Assembly (NCBI RefSeq): GCF_002257695.2
Contig: NZ_CP155571.1
Length of the DNA: 64,000 nucleotides
Reading direction: 5' to 3' (one strand)
From: Sporomusa acidovorans
GTDB taxonomy: Bacteria > Bacillota > Negativicutes > Sporomusales > Sporomusaceae
In this document: positions 7,919 to 15,802 of the stretch, piece after piece
Position numbering within the stretch: the stretch's first letter is position 1
Layout of the letters: every line of letters starts with the position of its first letter
The notes under the pieces: generated by a model
What the model was told of the DNA's origin: nothing
What the model saw: only the letters and a program-made list of their open reading frames with translations
Databases searched by the model: none
Translations under genes and position numbers: made by a program

Positions 7919-8560
7919 TTAAAAATTTACTTCGCAACGGCAGATGGGCTGTCCCAATGAACTGAATTTCGTCTCATACTCTGTCATAACATTTCCTTCA
8001 AACCCACTATGCAGCAAATCGTAGGTAACCGAGTTCACCGTAAGGCCAAATTCGTTAAACTGATCTAAAGAAAACTCAAACAACGGACGGTTATCTGTTT
8101 TAAACCACAGTTGCCCGCCTGGTTTTAAGATGCATTGATATTTCTTTAAGAATTCAATATGAGTAAGCCGCCGTTTGGCATGCCGGTTTTTAGGCCAGGG
8201 ATCACAAAAATTAATATAGAGTCTGTCCACTTCTCCCGGTGCAAAGATAGTTAGAATATGATTCACATCAAAAACCAGCAGGCGGACATTAATCAGTTCC
8301 TGCTCGCAGACCTTTTGTGCAGCATAATACACAACATCCCGCTGAGCCTCCATACCGACAAAGTTAACCTGCTGCCGGTACTCGTCAGCCATGCCGGCAA
8401 TAAATCTGCCTTTGCCGGTACCTAATTCAGCATGCACAGGCAAATCGTTGCCAAACAACCCTTTCCATTTTCCTTGTAATTCTTCTCCGGGATTTTGTAG
8501 TACGATATCACTAAAGCCGGTTATCGCCTTGGCAATCCATGGCTTTTTTCGCAGTCGCAC
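7919..8560 (-). CDS. trmB: tRNA (guanine-N7-)-methyltransferase
   Basis: 213 aa, normal size. TrmB methylates G46 of tRNA with S-adenosylmethionine. Visible motifs are AELGTGKGRFIAGMA (SAM-binding motif I), VGMEAQRDVV, the family signature YINFCDPWPKNRHAKRRLTH (substrate binding), and the C-terminal TEYETKFSSLGQPI. The start is GTG seven bases after AGGAGG, 13 bases after the stop of the upstream regulator, so the two are co-transcribed. Confidence 0.95.
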   Translation of the reverse strand: MRLRKKPWIAKAITGFSDIVLQNPGEELQGKWKGLFGNDLPVHAELGTGKGRFIAGMADEYRQQVNFVGMEAQRDVVYYAAQKVCEQELINVRLLVFDVNHILTIFAPGEVDRLYINFCDPWPKNRHAKRRLTHIEFLKKYQCILKPGGQLWFKTDNRPLFEFSLDQFNEFGLTVNSVTYDLLHSGFEGNVMTEYETKFSSLGQPICRCEVNF

Positions 8561-8573
8561 CAGGCTTCCTCCT

Positions 8574-10487
8574 CTAGTCTTTGTCCAAGCCGTATTTTTT
8601 TAAATAACGGTACAGTGTTACCCGGCTAACGTCAAGCATATTAGCCAGACGACTGATATTGCCGCCGGCAGCTTTCCAAACTTCAATAAACGCCGCCTTG
8701 TCCTCTTTCCAGGCCTTACTTAATCCACGCTCGCCCGGCATGACAATATCTGCACGGGTAATTGTCGTGCCCGTCGTACGGAAAAAGGCCTGCTCCATAA
8801 CTCCCTGAAGCTGCTTAATATTCCCTGGCCAGTCATAGCTCATAATAAGCTCTGCGGCCTCCGGTTCCAGGTATTTGGCGGGTAAATTATGCAATGCGGC
8901 CAGTTCTTCAATAATATGATTAGCCAGGCCGGGTACATCGTCTCTTCTCGCCCTAAGCGGCGGAACACGAACAACCGCATGCGAAATAATTTCATAAAAT
9001 CTGGCCGAGAATACGCCTTTTTCCACAAGTTTCTTCAAATCGCTGTCACAAGCGGCAATAACCCGGACATCAATCGGGCGGGCTACTGTCTCGCCGGAAC
9101 GGGACATTTCATTGGCCTCCAGGGCATCTGCCAGTTTTTCCTGCAATGCGGCCGACAACTTTTCAACTTCGTCCAGAAACAAAGTACCACCATTGGCGAG
9201 TTCCAGCTTACCTGGCCGGCGCTCGGCTTCACTGCCTCCCCGTCCAAACAAGTCCATTTCCAGGACATCTGACGGCGTATCCCCGATCCTAACCGCAATC
9301 AGCGGACCGGCCGCCCGTGAACTTGCCTGATGAATGCCGTGAGCCAGTCGCTGTTTGCCTGTTCCTGGTTCTCCCTGCAATAACAGATGATAGTCATGCC
9401 TGGCCATCCGGCCGGCCTTATCCAACATAGAAGTAAAAGTATTGCTGACACCCACCAGGCTGGATAAACTGTACCGGGCCGTATAGCCTGCGGTATGGGC
9501 TACCAATGTACGCAAATCCTCTATCGGCAATGATACGGCCACAATACTGTCCACATCATTATCATCACCCCGCAGCGGTACCACCGTCGTAATGTCTTCA
9601 TACGTTTTGCGGGGCGTTATCCACGTTACTTCGCGGTTATAGGACGGTACTCCCAGAAAACCTCTATAAAGCGGAGTATGACGGTAATTTAACAAAACAT
9701 TGCTTAAATTTGGGCCTTCCTCCCGGTCCTCATTCCCCGGCGGAACAATACCGGATAAACGGCTTTGCCCCAGCTTATTGGCATAGGCCACTTCGCCGCC
9801 CGGAAAAATATGATAAACGGCCAGGGGCACAGCATCAAGGATAGTATGTGTGGCCGTAAGGCTGGCCATTACCTTCAGATGCTGCTCCATCGCATATTTA
9901 ATACTAAGCACCATCGCCACCATAGCGCTGTAAGGCAGCTCATCCTGTTGAACAGACACTACGGTTACCATAAACTTCACTTGATTATCCACAATAATAG
10001 GAACTGTGCAGGCATCCCCGCTCTGGCAGTCCCGAATCCACATTTCCGGCCCGAACATCAAAAAGGGAACTCTGTGCTTATAAGCAATGCTTACACTGGA
10101 AGTCCCGACATCCTCTTCCCCTAATCGCGCACCTTCAAGCTCGCCGGCGGTTTTTTGATAAAATGGCATGGCATAATTTTTCAGCACATAAATATTCTGA
10201 TCCAAAAGCAGCATACTGAGATTATACGTAGTGAAATGCTCCTTAATTTCCTCATATAACCCGTCCAGGAAGCTTATCGCTGTGCCGTATTTCTCCCGTC
10301 GGCCGGCTAGTTCTTGCTCAGATAACTTCGCCTTCAGGCAAAAAGTCTCTTTCCCTACTCCCAGGTTTTCACTTCGTTGCCAGGACTCGGCGACCCATGG
10401 ATGAACATTGGGGTCAATCACGCCCTCCTTGACGAATTTATCATAATATACCTTCAATTTTGTTTTATTGCGACGCTCACGAATCAT
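8574..10487 (-). CDS. AcoR-like enhancer-type regulator lacking GAFTGA
   Basis: 637 aa. Order: GAF-like sensor (about residues 75-200), PAS-like segment (210-320), AAA+ ATPase (340-560) and Fis-type helix-turn-helix (GGNISRLANMLDVSRVTLYRYLKKYG at the end). Walker A is GEPGTGKQ (372-379) and Walker B is GTLFLDEVE (434-442). The loop that should carry GAFTGA reads DLFGRGGSEAERRPGKLELA, so the sigma-54 contact is missing. This resembles the AcoR/DhaR group of sensors of small metabolites, but it probably acts without opening sigma-54 complexes. The effector is unknown. It precedes trmB with a 13-base gap. Confidence 0.9.
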   Translation of the reverse strand: MIRERRNKTKLKVYYDKFVKEGVIDPNVHPWVAESWQRSENLGVGKETFCLKAKLSEQELAGRREKYGTAISFLDGLYEEIKEHFTTYNLSMLLLDQNIYVLKNYAMPFYQKTAGELEGARLGEEDVGTSSVSIAYKHRVPFLMFGPEMWIRDCQSGDACTVPIIVDNQVKFMVTVVSVQQDELPYSAMVAMVLSIKYAMEQHLKVMASLTATHTILDAVPLAVYHIFPGGEVAYANKLGQSRLSGIVPPGNEDREEGPNLSNVLLNYRHTPLYRGFLGVPSYNREVTWITPRKTYEDITTVVPLRGDDNDVDSIVAVSLPIEDLRTLVAHTAGYTARYSLSSLVGVSNTFTSMLDKAGRMARHDYHLLLQGEPGTGKQRLAHGIHQASSRAAGPLIAVRIGDTPSDVLEMDLFGRGGSEAERRPGKLELANGGTLFLDEVEKLSAALQEKLADALEANEMSRSGETVARPIDVRVIAACDSDLKKLVEKGVFSARFYEIISHAVVRVPPLRARRDDVPGLANHIIEELAALHNLPAKYLEPEAAELIMSYDWPGNIKQLQGVMEQAFFRTTGTTITRADIVMPGERGLSKAWKEDKAAFIEVWKAAGGNISRLANMLDVSRVTLYRYLKKYGLDKD

Positions 10488-10574
10488 ACTGTACCTCCCA
10501 CTGGTTTCCTAAGAATAATATCACAAATACCGGGGAATTTCATTCTTCTGGCTATCATTGATTTTACACAGACA

Positions 10575-10598
10575 AGGCGGGGTTTTCCCCCCGCCTTT
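10575..10598. terminator. GC-rich hairpin between the H-NOX receptor and the regulator
   Basis: AAGGCGGGG/CCCCGCCUU arms around a six-base loop, 16 bases after the receptor stop. There is no U tract on either strand, so termination is likely but not certain. Confidence 0.5.
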
Positions 10599-10613
10599 GC
10601 TGTGACTTATTAT

Positions 10614-12410
10614 TTAGGTGCGATAGGTATTAATATCCTCACTAAAATGCTGAATCACTTTCTTGAATTCGGTAATCTTACCCATCATATCATGCAGCTT
10701 TTCATTATAGACATGCACCGACGCGCTTACCTCCTCACTGGCCGCTGAATTTTCCTCAGAAATGGCGGCGAGTGATTCAATCTTGCCATATACCTCGTTG
10801 AGGCTGGTCATTTCGTGTTCCAGTTTGGTAACCATATCAACAATGTTATCGGCTACCAGATGAATATTATCCACATGCCGGGTATTACCGGTTACCACTT
10901 CATTCATTTGCCGGCTCTCGCTGGCAAGAACATCAAACTCAACTTCAATGGCCCGAACAACATTACCAATAATATCAATCAGTATCTTTAAGTCACTTGA
11001 GATACTTTCCGAGTGCTGCTGCGATTGCTCCGCCAACTTCCGGACTTCCTCAGCCACCACCGCAAAGCCTCTCCCCTGTTCACCTGCACGGGCCGCTTCA
11101 ATGGCGGCGTTTAACGCCAGGAGGTTGGTCTGTCCGGCAATAGCGGCTACCATCCCGGTAATTTCATTGATCTTGGAAGCCTGTTCCTGCAAATGTTCGG
11201 CCGAACTCTTAACTTCGGCAAACTTGTCCAGGCTGTGCTCCAGCTTAGTGCTTGACGCCTTTATCTCGGCAAACCCTTTATTAATTTCATCCACCGCGGC
11301 CTCCAGCCGTTCCTTGTTGCGGCTCTGTTCCGTCACTACCGTTTGCAGTGTCTCCAGATTGCCGTTTAAAATACCGACGGCTGATTCCGTCTCCATGGCT
11401 TGATTGGTGGCGGCAGTAGCCACATCATGCACAACCCCTGAGATTTCGTCCGAAGTGTCCTGCATGCGCGCAGCCAGTCCGTTAAAGTCATCGCCATATG
11501 TATTCATCTCATCGGTTATCCCTTTAAAACCGATAAATTCGCTTTTTACCCTGAGTTTATATTCGGCCAGCCGATTCATAATATCCTCGAACTCATCATT
11601 GGATTCCAGCTTGGTCTCAGTATAATATTTGCGGGCCATGATCTCATTTAGTTCGTCTTTAATGGCGGCAAACGGCCGTAATAACAGCCCGGCACCACCG
11701 GCGGCAACCGCACCGTTTAGCAGAGCGGTCCATAAGGGGGCCGGTACACCCACGACAGCCAACAGACCGTTGACGATTAGGGAAATAGCGGCAACCCCTA
11801 TGCCGATTTTAGCCGGAATGCTTTTTAGTACCCCGAAAGCCAGCAGTTTATTCAGGCGGTAAACGCGGGTATAACTAATCGGTTGGGGGAAAGTAATCAG
11901 CATTTTAAGATGCTCTGCGGAAGACTCGATAATCTCAGTCTTTATATCTTCCTTAAAAAATTCGGCCGCCCCGGCGAGCAAACCTTTCATATAACCGAAC
12001 ATACCGCGCTTGGAACGATAACTCAATACCGCTTCATATTCGGCTACCGGCTCAAGCAGCAATTCAGGCGGCTTAGCCCCGGGTATTCGTTTTACCATTA
12101 CAATATGGACATTATACATCGAGCGCAGAAAAGAATACAAACTCTCCTGACGGAAAAAGGCCGGATAAGCCTGCGAGAACGTTTTAATATTATCCTTACC
12201 AATATTTAACCAAATTTCATCTTGGTTTTTACCGGTTCGTTCCGCTAAAGATTTCACAAATAACTTAGGCTTGTTATCATCGATTTCCTCAGTGGGTAAA
12301 AACATTTTATCGGGTTCCCAGCCAGCGTTCTGCATAGCCTCTGCTGTTAATGATTCACCCCATATTTTACGGGCTGTGTTGACCCAAGTCCCAACAACTG
12401 TCCCTTTCAT
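10614..12410 (-). CDS. H-NOX heme-gas-sensing methyl-accepting chemotaxis protein
   Basis: 598 aa from the ATG at 12410, which follows GGAGTGGATTCTT; an in-frame TTG 15 bases upstream lies within that site. Residues 1-180 are an H-NOX domain that aligns without gaps to the Tar4H heme domain of Caldanaerobacter: proximal heme ligand His102, YRSKR (the YxSxR motif) at 131-135, Pro115, and the distal pocket Trp9, Asn74 and Tyr140. Two membrane helices follow (about 200-245). The cytoplasmic signalling domain has the hairpin tip IAGQTNLLALNAAIEAARAGEQGRGFAVVAEEVRKLAEQSQ. The distal Tyr/Trp/Asn set is that of O2-binding H-NOX, so oxygen sensing for chemotaxis is predicted. Confidence 0.95.
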   Translation of the reverse strand: MKGTVVGTWVNTARKIWGESLTAEAMQNAGWEPDKMFLPTEEIDDNKPKLFVKSLAERTGKNQDEIWLNIGKDNIKTFSQAYPAFFRQESLYSFLRSMYNVHIVMVKRIPGAKPPELLLEPVAEYEAVLSYRSKRGMFGYMKGLLAGAAEFFKEDIKTEIIESSAEHLKMLITFPQPISYTRVYRLNKLLAFGVLKSIPAKIGIGVAAISLIVNGLLAVVGVPAPLWTALLNGAVAAGGAGLLLRPFAAIKDELNEIMARKYYTETKLESNDEFEDIMNRLAEYKLRVKSEFIGFKGITDEMNTYGDDFNGLAARMQDTSDEISGVVHDVATAATNQAMETESAVGILNGNLETLQTVVTEQSRNKERLEAAVDEINKGFAEIKASSTKLEHSLDKFAEVKSSAEHLQEQASKINEITGMVAAIAGQTNLLALNAAIEAARAGEQGRGFAVVAEEVRKLAEQSQQHSESISSDLKILIDIIGNVVRAIEVEFDVLASESRQMNEVVTGNTRHVDNIHLVADNIVDMVTKLEHEMTSLNEVYGKIESLAAISEENSAASEEVSASVHVYNEKLHDMMGKITEFKKVIQHFSEDINTYRT

Positions 12411-12559
12411 AAGAATCCACTCCAATATTATAAAAAATTATTGTGTTTTGTTGGAAATCATTCTCCTCGTATATTCTCGCTTATAGTATTATTTTCCTCT
12501 ATTATTTTTGCAAAGCGTATGACTTTTTACAGATAATACACTCACTAGGTACCCCCGCT

Positions 12560-12579
12560 GCCGTGAGGTAAATCACGGC
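12560..12579. promoter_or_regulatory. Crp/Fnr-type palindrome before the siroheme reductase gene
   Basis: GCCGTGA-GGTAAA-TCACGGC is a perfect inverted repeat with 7-base arms and a GTGA-N6-TCAC core, the layout of Crp/Fnr/HcpR family sites. It lies 51 bases upstream of the ATG at 12630. No matching regulator gene is in the window. Confidence 0.6.
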
Positions 12580-12629
12580 CAGAATGACTCAAATCCTTTA
12601 TACTTAAGAAAACGCTAAGGGAGGATATT

Positions 12630-13253
12630 ATGACGCTTCGCTCTACATTACCCCTCGCCCCCTACCTGCCGGGCGGCCTTGTTGCACCGGCCCAGCTATA
12701 TCGCATCGCCGAAATTGGTGAAAAATATGGAGCCACCATTAAGCTTGCCGGCAATAGTATTGTCATTCTCGGCCTAAGTCCGGAGGACCGCGCTCTGGCT
12801 TTGGCTGAACTCGGCCTTAACGATCAGTCGCTGTCTGCCAAGGCCATACGCAGTGTGGCCATATGTGCCGGTAAACCCTTTTGCCCCCGCGCCCTGCAGG
12901 ACAGCACCGCGCTTGGGCTGGCTCTGGAAGACAGGCTTTACGGAACAAAGCTTCCCGGTAAATTGCGCATCGGGGTCAGTGGCTGCCCTAATGCCTGTTC
13001 AGAAATATTTATTAAAGACATTGGTCTGTACGGAGTTGCTGCCGGCTATACCCTGGTCGTAGGCGGCAGCGCAGGACGCAACGCCCAGGCCGGACGTATG
13101 ATTGCCAATAAAGTACCGTCAGCCGAAGTCTTGTCCCTAATTGGCCAAATACTTGACTATTATAAAAAATACGGACAACCGGATGAACGGCTGGGAGAAC
13201 TGATCAGCCGGCGCGGCTTCGAGGATTTTGCCGTACATCTCGGGGCAGACTAA
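12630..13253 (+). CDS. Small siroheme-[4Fe-4S] sulfite/nitrite reductase-like protein
   Basis: 207 aa. The two Cys pairs of siroheme reductases are present: CAGKPFC (C-x5-C, about residue 76) and GCPNAC (C-x3-C, about residue 120), which bind the [4Fe-4S] cluster bridged to siroheme. The length fits the single-domain, low-molecular-weight assimilatory-type sulfite reductases of anaerobes such as Desulfovibrio (about 220 aa), not the 500-600 aa enzymes. No electron-donor subunit is adjacent. The ATG follows AAGGGAGGATATT. A Crp/Fnr-type palindrome upstream suggests redox control. Sulfite, nitrite or another small oxyanion could be the substrate. Confidence 0.88.
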   Translation: MTLRSTLPLAPYLPGGLVAPAQLYRIAEIGEKYGATIKLAGNSIVILGLSPEDRALALAELGLNDQSLSAKAIRSVAICAGKPFCPRALQDSTALGLALEDRLYGTKLPGKLRIGVSGCPNACSEIFIKDIGLYGVAAGYTLVVGGSAGRNAQAGRMIANKVPSAEVLSLIGQILDYYKKYGQPDERLGELISRRGFEDFAVHLGAD

Positions 13254-13281
13254 CACCATCACATAAGTGGGAGGTGGTAGT

Positions 13282-13443
13282 TTGTTCAGTAAAGAAGATT
13301 GCCCGGTTTATAGCTTTTGGAACGGCAAAAATTTAAATGGAAACAATCAGGTTTTTGATTACCACAGCAGCAGCGAAACCTGTGACCCAAACGAGTTCAA
13401 ATGTGTTGAAGGCACAGAAACCATCTGTGCCGATGAACTGTAA
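13282..13443 (+). CDS. Small four-Cys acidic protein
   Basis: 53 aa with a TTG start four bases after GGGAGGTGGTAG, 28 bases after the siroheme reductase gene and followed at once by a terminator, so it is the second gene of that operon. The sequence begins MFSKEDCPVYSFWNGKN and has Cys in SSETCDPNEFKCVEGTETIC. Four Cys may bind a metal or form disulfides. No family recognised. Confidence 0.6.
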   Translation: MFSKEDCPVYSFWNGKNLNGNNQVFDYHSSSETCDPNEFKCVEGTETICADEL

Positions 13444-13445
13444 CC

Positions 13446-13481
13446 ATCAAAAAATCCGCACAAGTTGTGCGGATTTTTTGA
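13446..13481. terminator. Bidirectional terminator
   Basis: AAAAAAUCCGCACA/UGUGCGGAUUUUUU, with U tracts on both strands, between convergent genes. Confidence 0.9.
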
Positions 13482-13488
13482 TAGTTGC

Positions 13489-13716
13489 CTACCGGCCGCC
13501 AAGCAGCGAAGTTGTAATAACTACCGGTTCAAGTGACTGAAAACGTGTATTTTCCAGTGTCTGTAAGGCAGTAGTTAGCTTGGCAAGCTCCTCTTTAAGT
13601 ACTGTTTTGGTATAACCAAATTCATCAAGCTTATGCAAGGCTCCGTTAAGTTCATTGATTTTGTCCACATACTCCTGGTGGCTACGTACAATTTCCATAC
13701 CCGTTTTTACGTTCAT
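13489..13716 (-). CDS. Small coiled-coil protein of unknown function
   Basis: 75 aa from an ATG at 13716 that follows GGTGATGAGTAGC; an in-frame start at 13731 would add five residues. Heptad-like Leu/Ile spacing (VDKINELNGALHKLDEFG, LKEELAKLTTALQTLENTRF) predicts a helical coiled coil. It has an uncharged tail (VVITTSLLGGR). Not recognised. Convergent with the siroheme reductase operon. Confidence 0.6.
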   Translation of the reverse strand: MNVKTGMEIVRSHQEYVDKINELNGALHKLDEFGYTKTVLKEELAKLTTALQTLENTRFQSLEPVVITTSLLGGR

Positions 13717-13804
13717 GCTACTCATCACCATTGCTTAGAGATTCTGTATTTACATTATGCCCCATTAGCAATGTACTAACTCAAAAAATTAGATTTTCCG
13801 TTAA

Positions 13805-13954
13805 TTATCGTTTTTTAACCCCGGACAACGCCTGGGAAAAGACCTCTTTAAAAGTTATCTTCTGCTGGGGCTTTCTTCTCGCACCGGTCGTGGCGTCGCG
13901 CTGGTCACGACTGACAAACTCCATACGATAAACAGGCATTATTTTTGTTATCAT
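13805..13954 (-). CDS. Basic microprotein
   Basis: 49 aa, MITKIMPVYRMEFVSRDQRD at the start and FKEVFSQALSGVKKR at the end, rich in Arg/Lys. The ATG is preceded by AAAGGGGGGCGGTCATAG, a good ribosome site. Not recognised. It is one of a run of very short genes in 13.3-17.4 kb. Confidence 0.5.
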   Translation of the reverse strand: MITKIMPVYRMEFVSRDQRDATTGARRKPQQKITFKEVFSQALSGVKKR

Positions 13955-14119
13955 CTATGACCGCCCCCCTTTGCTTTAAAACTTCTATTTACTTAATTTA
14001 TCGAAAAAACAAAGGCAGTTATTAAGTGGCCGTTAAATTTTATTGGCTCTCCATCCAATACTTACTTCGTGTTGCCCTAGTAGATCACGGTTAAACTATC
14101 AATTGAGGAGGTGGTGAAT

Positions 14120-14266
14120 ATGTTTCATAGAAAAAAACGTAAATCGATGCTGGGCATGGACATGGACATGGATTTTGACATGACTTCGATGCTAAAAGTC
14201 GTGGCAGTCGGCGCGGTTATTTACCAGGCCGCCAAATTCATGATTAATGAAATGACCAGCGACTAA
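14120..14266 (+). CDS. Microprotein with Met-Asp repeats
   Basis: 48 aa. The ATG follows GAGGAGGTGGTGAAT. A basic start (MFHRKKRKS) is followed by GMDMDMDFDM and then a short hydrophobic helix (MLKVVAVGAVIYQAAKFMI). The Met-Asp run resembles the extension on CotJA at 3.4-3.8 kb. Not recognised; likely a spore or membrane-associated peptide by context. Confidence 0.6.
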   Translation: MFHRKKRKSMLGMDMDMDFDMTSMLKVVAVGAVIYQAAKFMINEMTSD

Positions 14267-14300
14267 AAATCGCCTCCATCTAAAAAGAGGAGGTGAAACA

Positions 14301-14417
14301 ATGGCCAAAAAACAAGAGCAATGCAAAAATTGCAAACAGCAAAAAAATGTCGAGTTTGGCAAAGAAATTTGCCCAGCTGACAAACAAGCCAAAAAACAGG
14401 AAAAATGCTGCAAATAG
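14301..14417 (+). CDS. Lys/Gln-rich Cys microprotein
   Basis: 38 aa, MAKKQEQCKNCKQQKN then EICPADKQAKKQEKCCK. Five Cys, including a CxxC, suggest metal binding. The ATG follows AGGAGGTGAAACA, 34 bases after the preceding microgene, and a terminator comes immediately after the stop. The two form a small operon. Not recognised. Confidence 0.65.
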   Translation: MAKKQEQCKNCKQQKNVEFGKEICPADKQAKKQEKCCK

Positions 14418-14422
14418 TATCC

Positions 14423-14462
14423 GGGAGGGTGGAAAAAATTCCACCCTCTTTATTTATTTTTC
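14423..14462 (+). terminator. Terminator of the 14.1-14.4 kb microgene pair
   Basis: GAGGGUGGAA/UUCCACCCUC stem with AAAA loop, then a U-rich tail. Confidence 0.9.
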
Positions 14463-14532
14463 CTATAAATTGCAATAATTATTATGGTATATTTAGCCAA
14501 AATAGGGAATACTAAGTTTGGAGGTGAGTGGA

Positions 14533-14676
14533 ATGGGATTTAAAGATCTACCAGGCGGGGCAGCCGCCCGACAAGGCCAGTCCGCTGCTGACAAAATTAC
14601 AGCACAACAAAACTCAAATGCTAGTAATACCCTGTCAAAACAGAATTCTCTTACCAGCGCACAATCTCCCAAATAA
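14533..14676 (+). CDS. Polar microprotein rich in Gln, Ser, Ala and Asn
   Basis: 47 aa, MGFKDLPGGAAARQGQSAAD then Ser/Asn/Gln-rich to the end. No Cys or membrane segment. The ATG follows GGAGGTGAGTGGA. Composition is like small spore or coat peptides, but no family is recognised. Confidence 0.55.
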   Translation: MGFKDLPGGAAARQGQSAADKITAQQNSNASNTLSKQNSLTSAQSPK

Positions 14677-14685
14677 ATCCCCTTT

Positions 14686-14722
14686 ATTATAATAGAGCGG
14701 CACCATGCCGCTCTATTATTCT
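14686..14722. terminator. Bidirectional terminator
   Basis: AUAAUAGAGCGGCA/UGCCGCUCUAUUAU between two convergent small genes. Confidence 0.75.
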
Positions 14723-14735
14723 TTGAAACTCTTAT

Positions 14736-14951
14736 TCATTTTCCGGGATTCTGCGTTTGCAACGCATTTTTGCGCCACATAAGTTCACGATAAATCTCAA
14801 CAATATCGGCATGCAATCCCGCTAAAATGCTGGGGTCGGCATTTGGCGACAGCTTATACCGCTGTTCCATCATGGTCAACAACTCATTCAGCCTGTCTAT
14901 ATTATCATCGGCTCTTTCCATGGCCTCCCGATACCAATTCATTCCGCACAT
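14736..14951 (-). CDS. Small helical protein of unknown function
   Basis: 71 aa, largely helical and charged (YREAMERADDNIDRLNELLTMMEQRYKL then AGLHADIVEIYRELMWRKNAL), with the start MCGMNW giving one Cys. The ATG follows GGGGGATTGTCCA. Not recognised. The structured RNA gene at 15.0-15.1 kb lies just upstream but ends in its own terminator. Confidence 0.65.
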   Translation of the reverse strand: MCGMNWYREAMERADDNIDRLNELLTMMEQRYKLSPNADPSILAGLHADIVEIYRELMWRKNALQTQNPGK

Positions 14952-15007
14952 TGGACAATCCCCCTTTTAATTACTACTTCGCGGGGAAAAAACGGATTCC
15001 TTTAAAA

Positions 15008-15122
15008 ATAAAAAAACCTCCGGTTTCGCCGAAGGTCAAAAATTTTATCCGAGCAACGGAGCTCCTCCCAATCCGTTAGGCTTTCCCTTAACCTAACAGA
15101 CCCCCACCACTCCGTTGCACCA
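15008..15122 (-). ncRNA. Structured small RNA of unknown identity
   Basis: A self-contained minus-strand transcription unit of about 115 nt. A closing stem GCAACGGAG/CUCCGUUGC (15118-15110 with 15061-15053) encloses a second stem CUGUUAGG/CCUAACGG. Purine-rich internal loops lie between (UGGUGGGGGU and AUUGGGAGGA), and an apical loop contains AAGGGAAAG. It is followed by a rho-independent terminator at 15010-15036. A good promoter sits at 15129-15158. No coding potential. It lacks the SRP RNA core and the conserved cores of the riboswitch classes I can recall. Confidence 0.7.
15010..15036 (-). terminator. Terminator of the small RNA
   Basis: Minus-strand ACCUUCGGC-GAAA-CCGGAGGU with a seven-U tail. 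Confidence 0.9.
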
Positions 15123-15128
15123 ATTATG

Positions 15129-15158
15129 ATTATACTACAATTGTAAGAGAAAAAACAA
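15129..15158 (-). promoter_or_regulatory. Promoter of the small RNA
   Basis: Minus strand: TTGTTT, 18 bases, TATAAT. The start falls seven to eight bases later, at the GGUGCAACGGAG end of the RNA. Confidence 0.75.
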
Positions 15159-15268
15159 GCAGATTTAACAAATACCATACTGCCTGCAGCCTTCGGCATG
15201 GAGAATATATTGCCGGCAAAAATTGTCCATCTAAGTTGGCGGTAGCAGCAAAGGCTTTGCTAGCAACA

Positions 15269-15308
15269 TAAAAATACTCAGTAACCGACCAGTCACTGAG
15301 TACTTTTA
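15269..15308. terminator. Bidirectional hairpin terminator
   Basis: UACUCAGUAAC/GUCACUGAGUA stem flanked by A and U tracts. The stretch 15160-15515 otherwise shows only a seven-codon frame (ATG at about 15320) between this hairpin and the next, and no convincing gene. Confidence 0.65.
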
Positions 15309-15341
15309 TAAGGAGAGAGATGGAGATCATCTATATTGAAT

Positions 15342-15372
15342 AGAGAGGTTTTTTTCCTCTCTATAATTTTTT
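15342..15372 (+). terminator. Hairpin with U tail
   Basis: AGAGAGG-U7-CCUCUCU followed by AUAAUUUUUU on the plus strand. No proper gene precedes it. Confidence 0.65.
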
Positions 15373-15515
15373 CTATGGTTTGCATTATATATTCCTATTT
15401 TTAGAATTTGTTTAGAAAAAATTGGCCATTACTGTATTGCTGAGGAATTTATAATAGACATAATGGAAAATACAGAATATAATGAAAATAGAAATAGGAA
15501 TGGGAGGCTGATAAT

Positions 15516-15740
15516 ATGCTTAAAAATTATCCTGCTACTCAATTATTTCTACTAACATTAGCCGTGTTAGCAGTTCTTACCTTTATTTCTCCATTCATAA
15601 AGGTCTGGAACGTCTACTTATTTCCTATACTAGACAGCCTAACTTTCGTAGTTAAAGTTATTTGCGGTTTTCTCTTTTACTTTACAATGATAGATATCAT
15701 TGATGGCATTAATCTTCAAAGGCATAAACACATCCGCTGA
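15516..15740 (+). CDS. Small two-helix membrane protein
   Basis: 74 aa. Two hydrophobic helices (about 9-27 and 37-58) with a short loop and a basic C-terminus (NLQRHKHIR). The ATG follows GGGAGGCTGATAAT; a terminator follows the stop. Not recognised. Confidence 0.7.
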   Translation: MLKNYPATQLFLLTLAVLAVLTFISPFIKVWNVYLFPILDSLTFVVKVICGFLFYFTMIDIIDGINLQRHKHIR

Positions 15741-15756
15741 TTTAATTAGCACAAAT

Positions 15757-15802
15757 TAAAAAGACAGAGCGAATTCAAGAATTCGCCTGTCTTTTCTTTT
15801 TT
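15757..15802 (+). terminator. Terminator after the 74-aa membrane protein
   Basis: AAAAGACAG-AGCGAAUUC/GAAUUCGC-CUGUCUUUU followed by CUUUUUU. Confidence 0.9.

Noticed and set aside
15008..15122. The small RNA as SRP (4.5S/scRNA)
   Set aside because: The universal helix 8 core with GGAAG and AGCAG is absent.
15130..15330. A 66-codon hydrophobic minus-strand frame
   Set aside because: No ribosome site; it runs across a bidirectional terminator and into the promoter of the small RNA.
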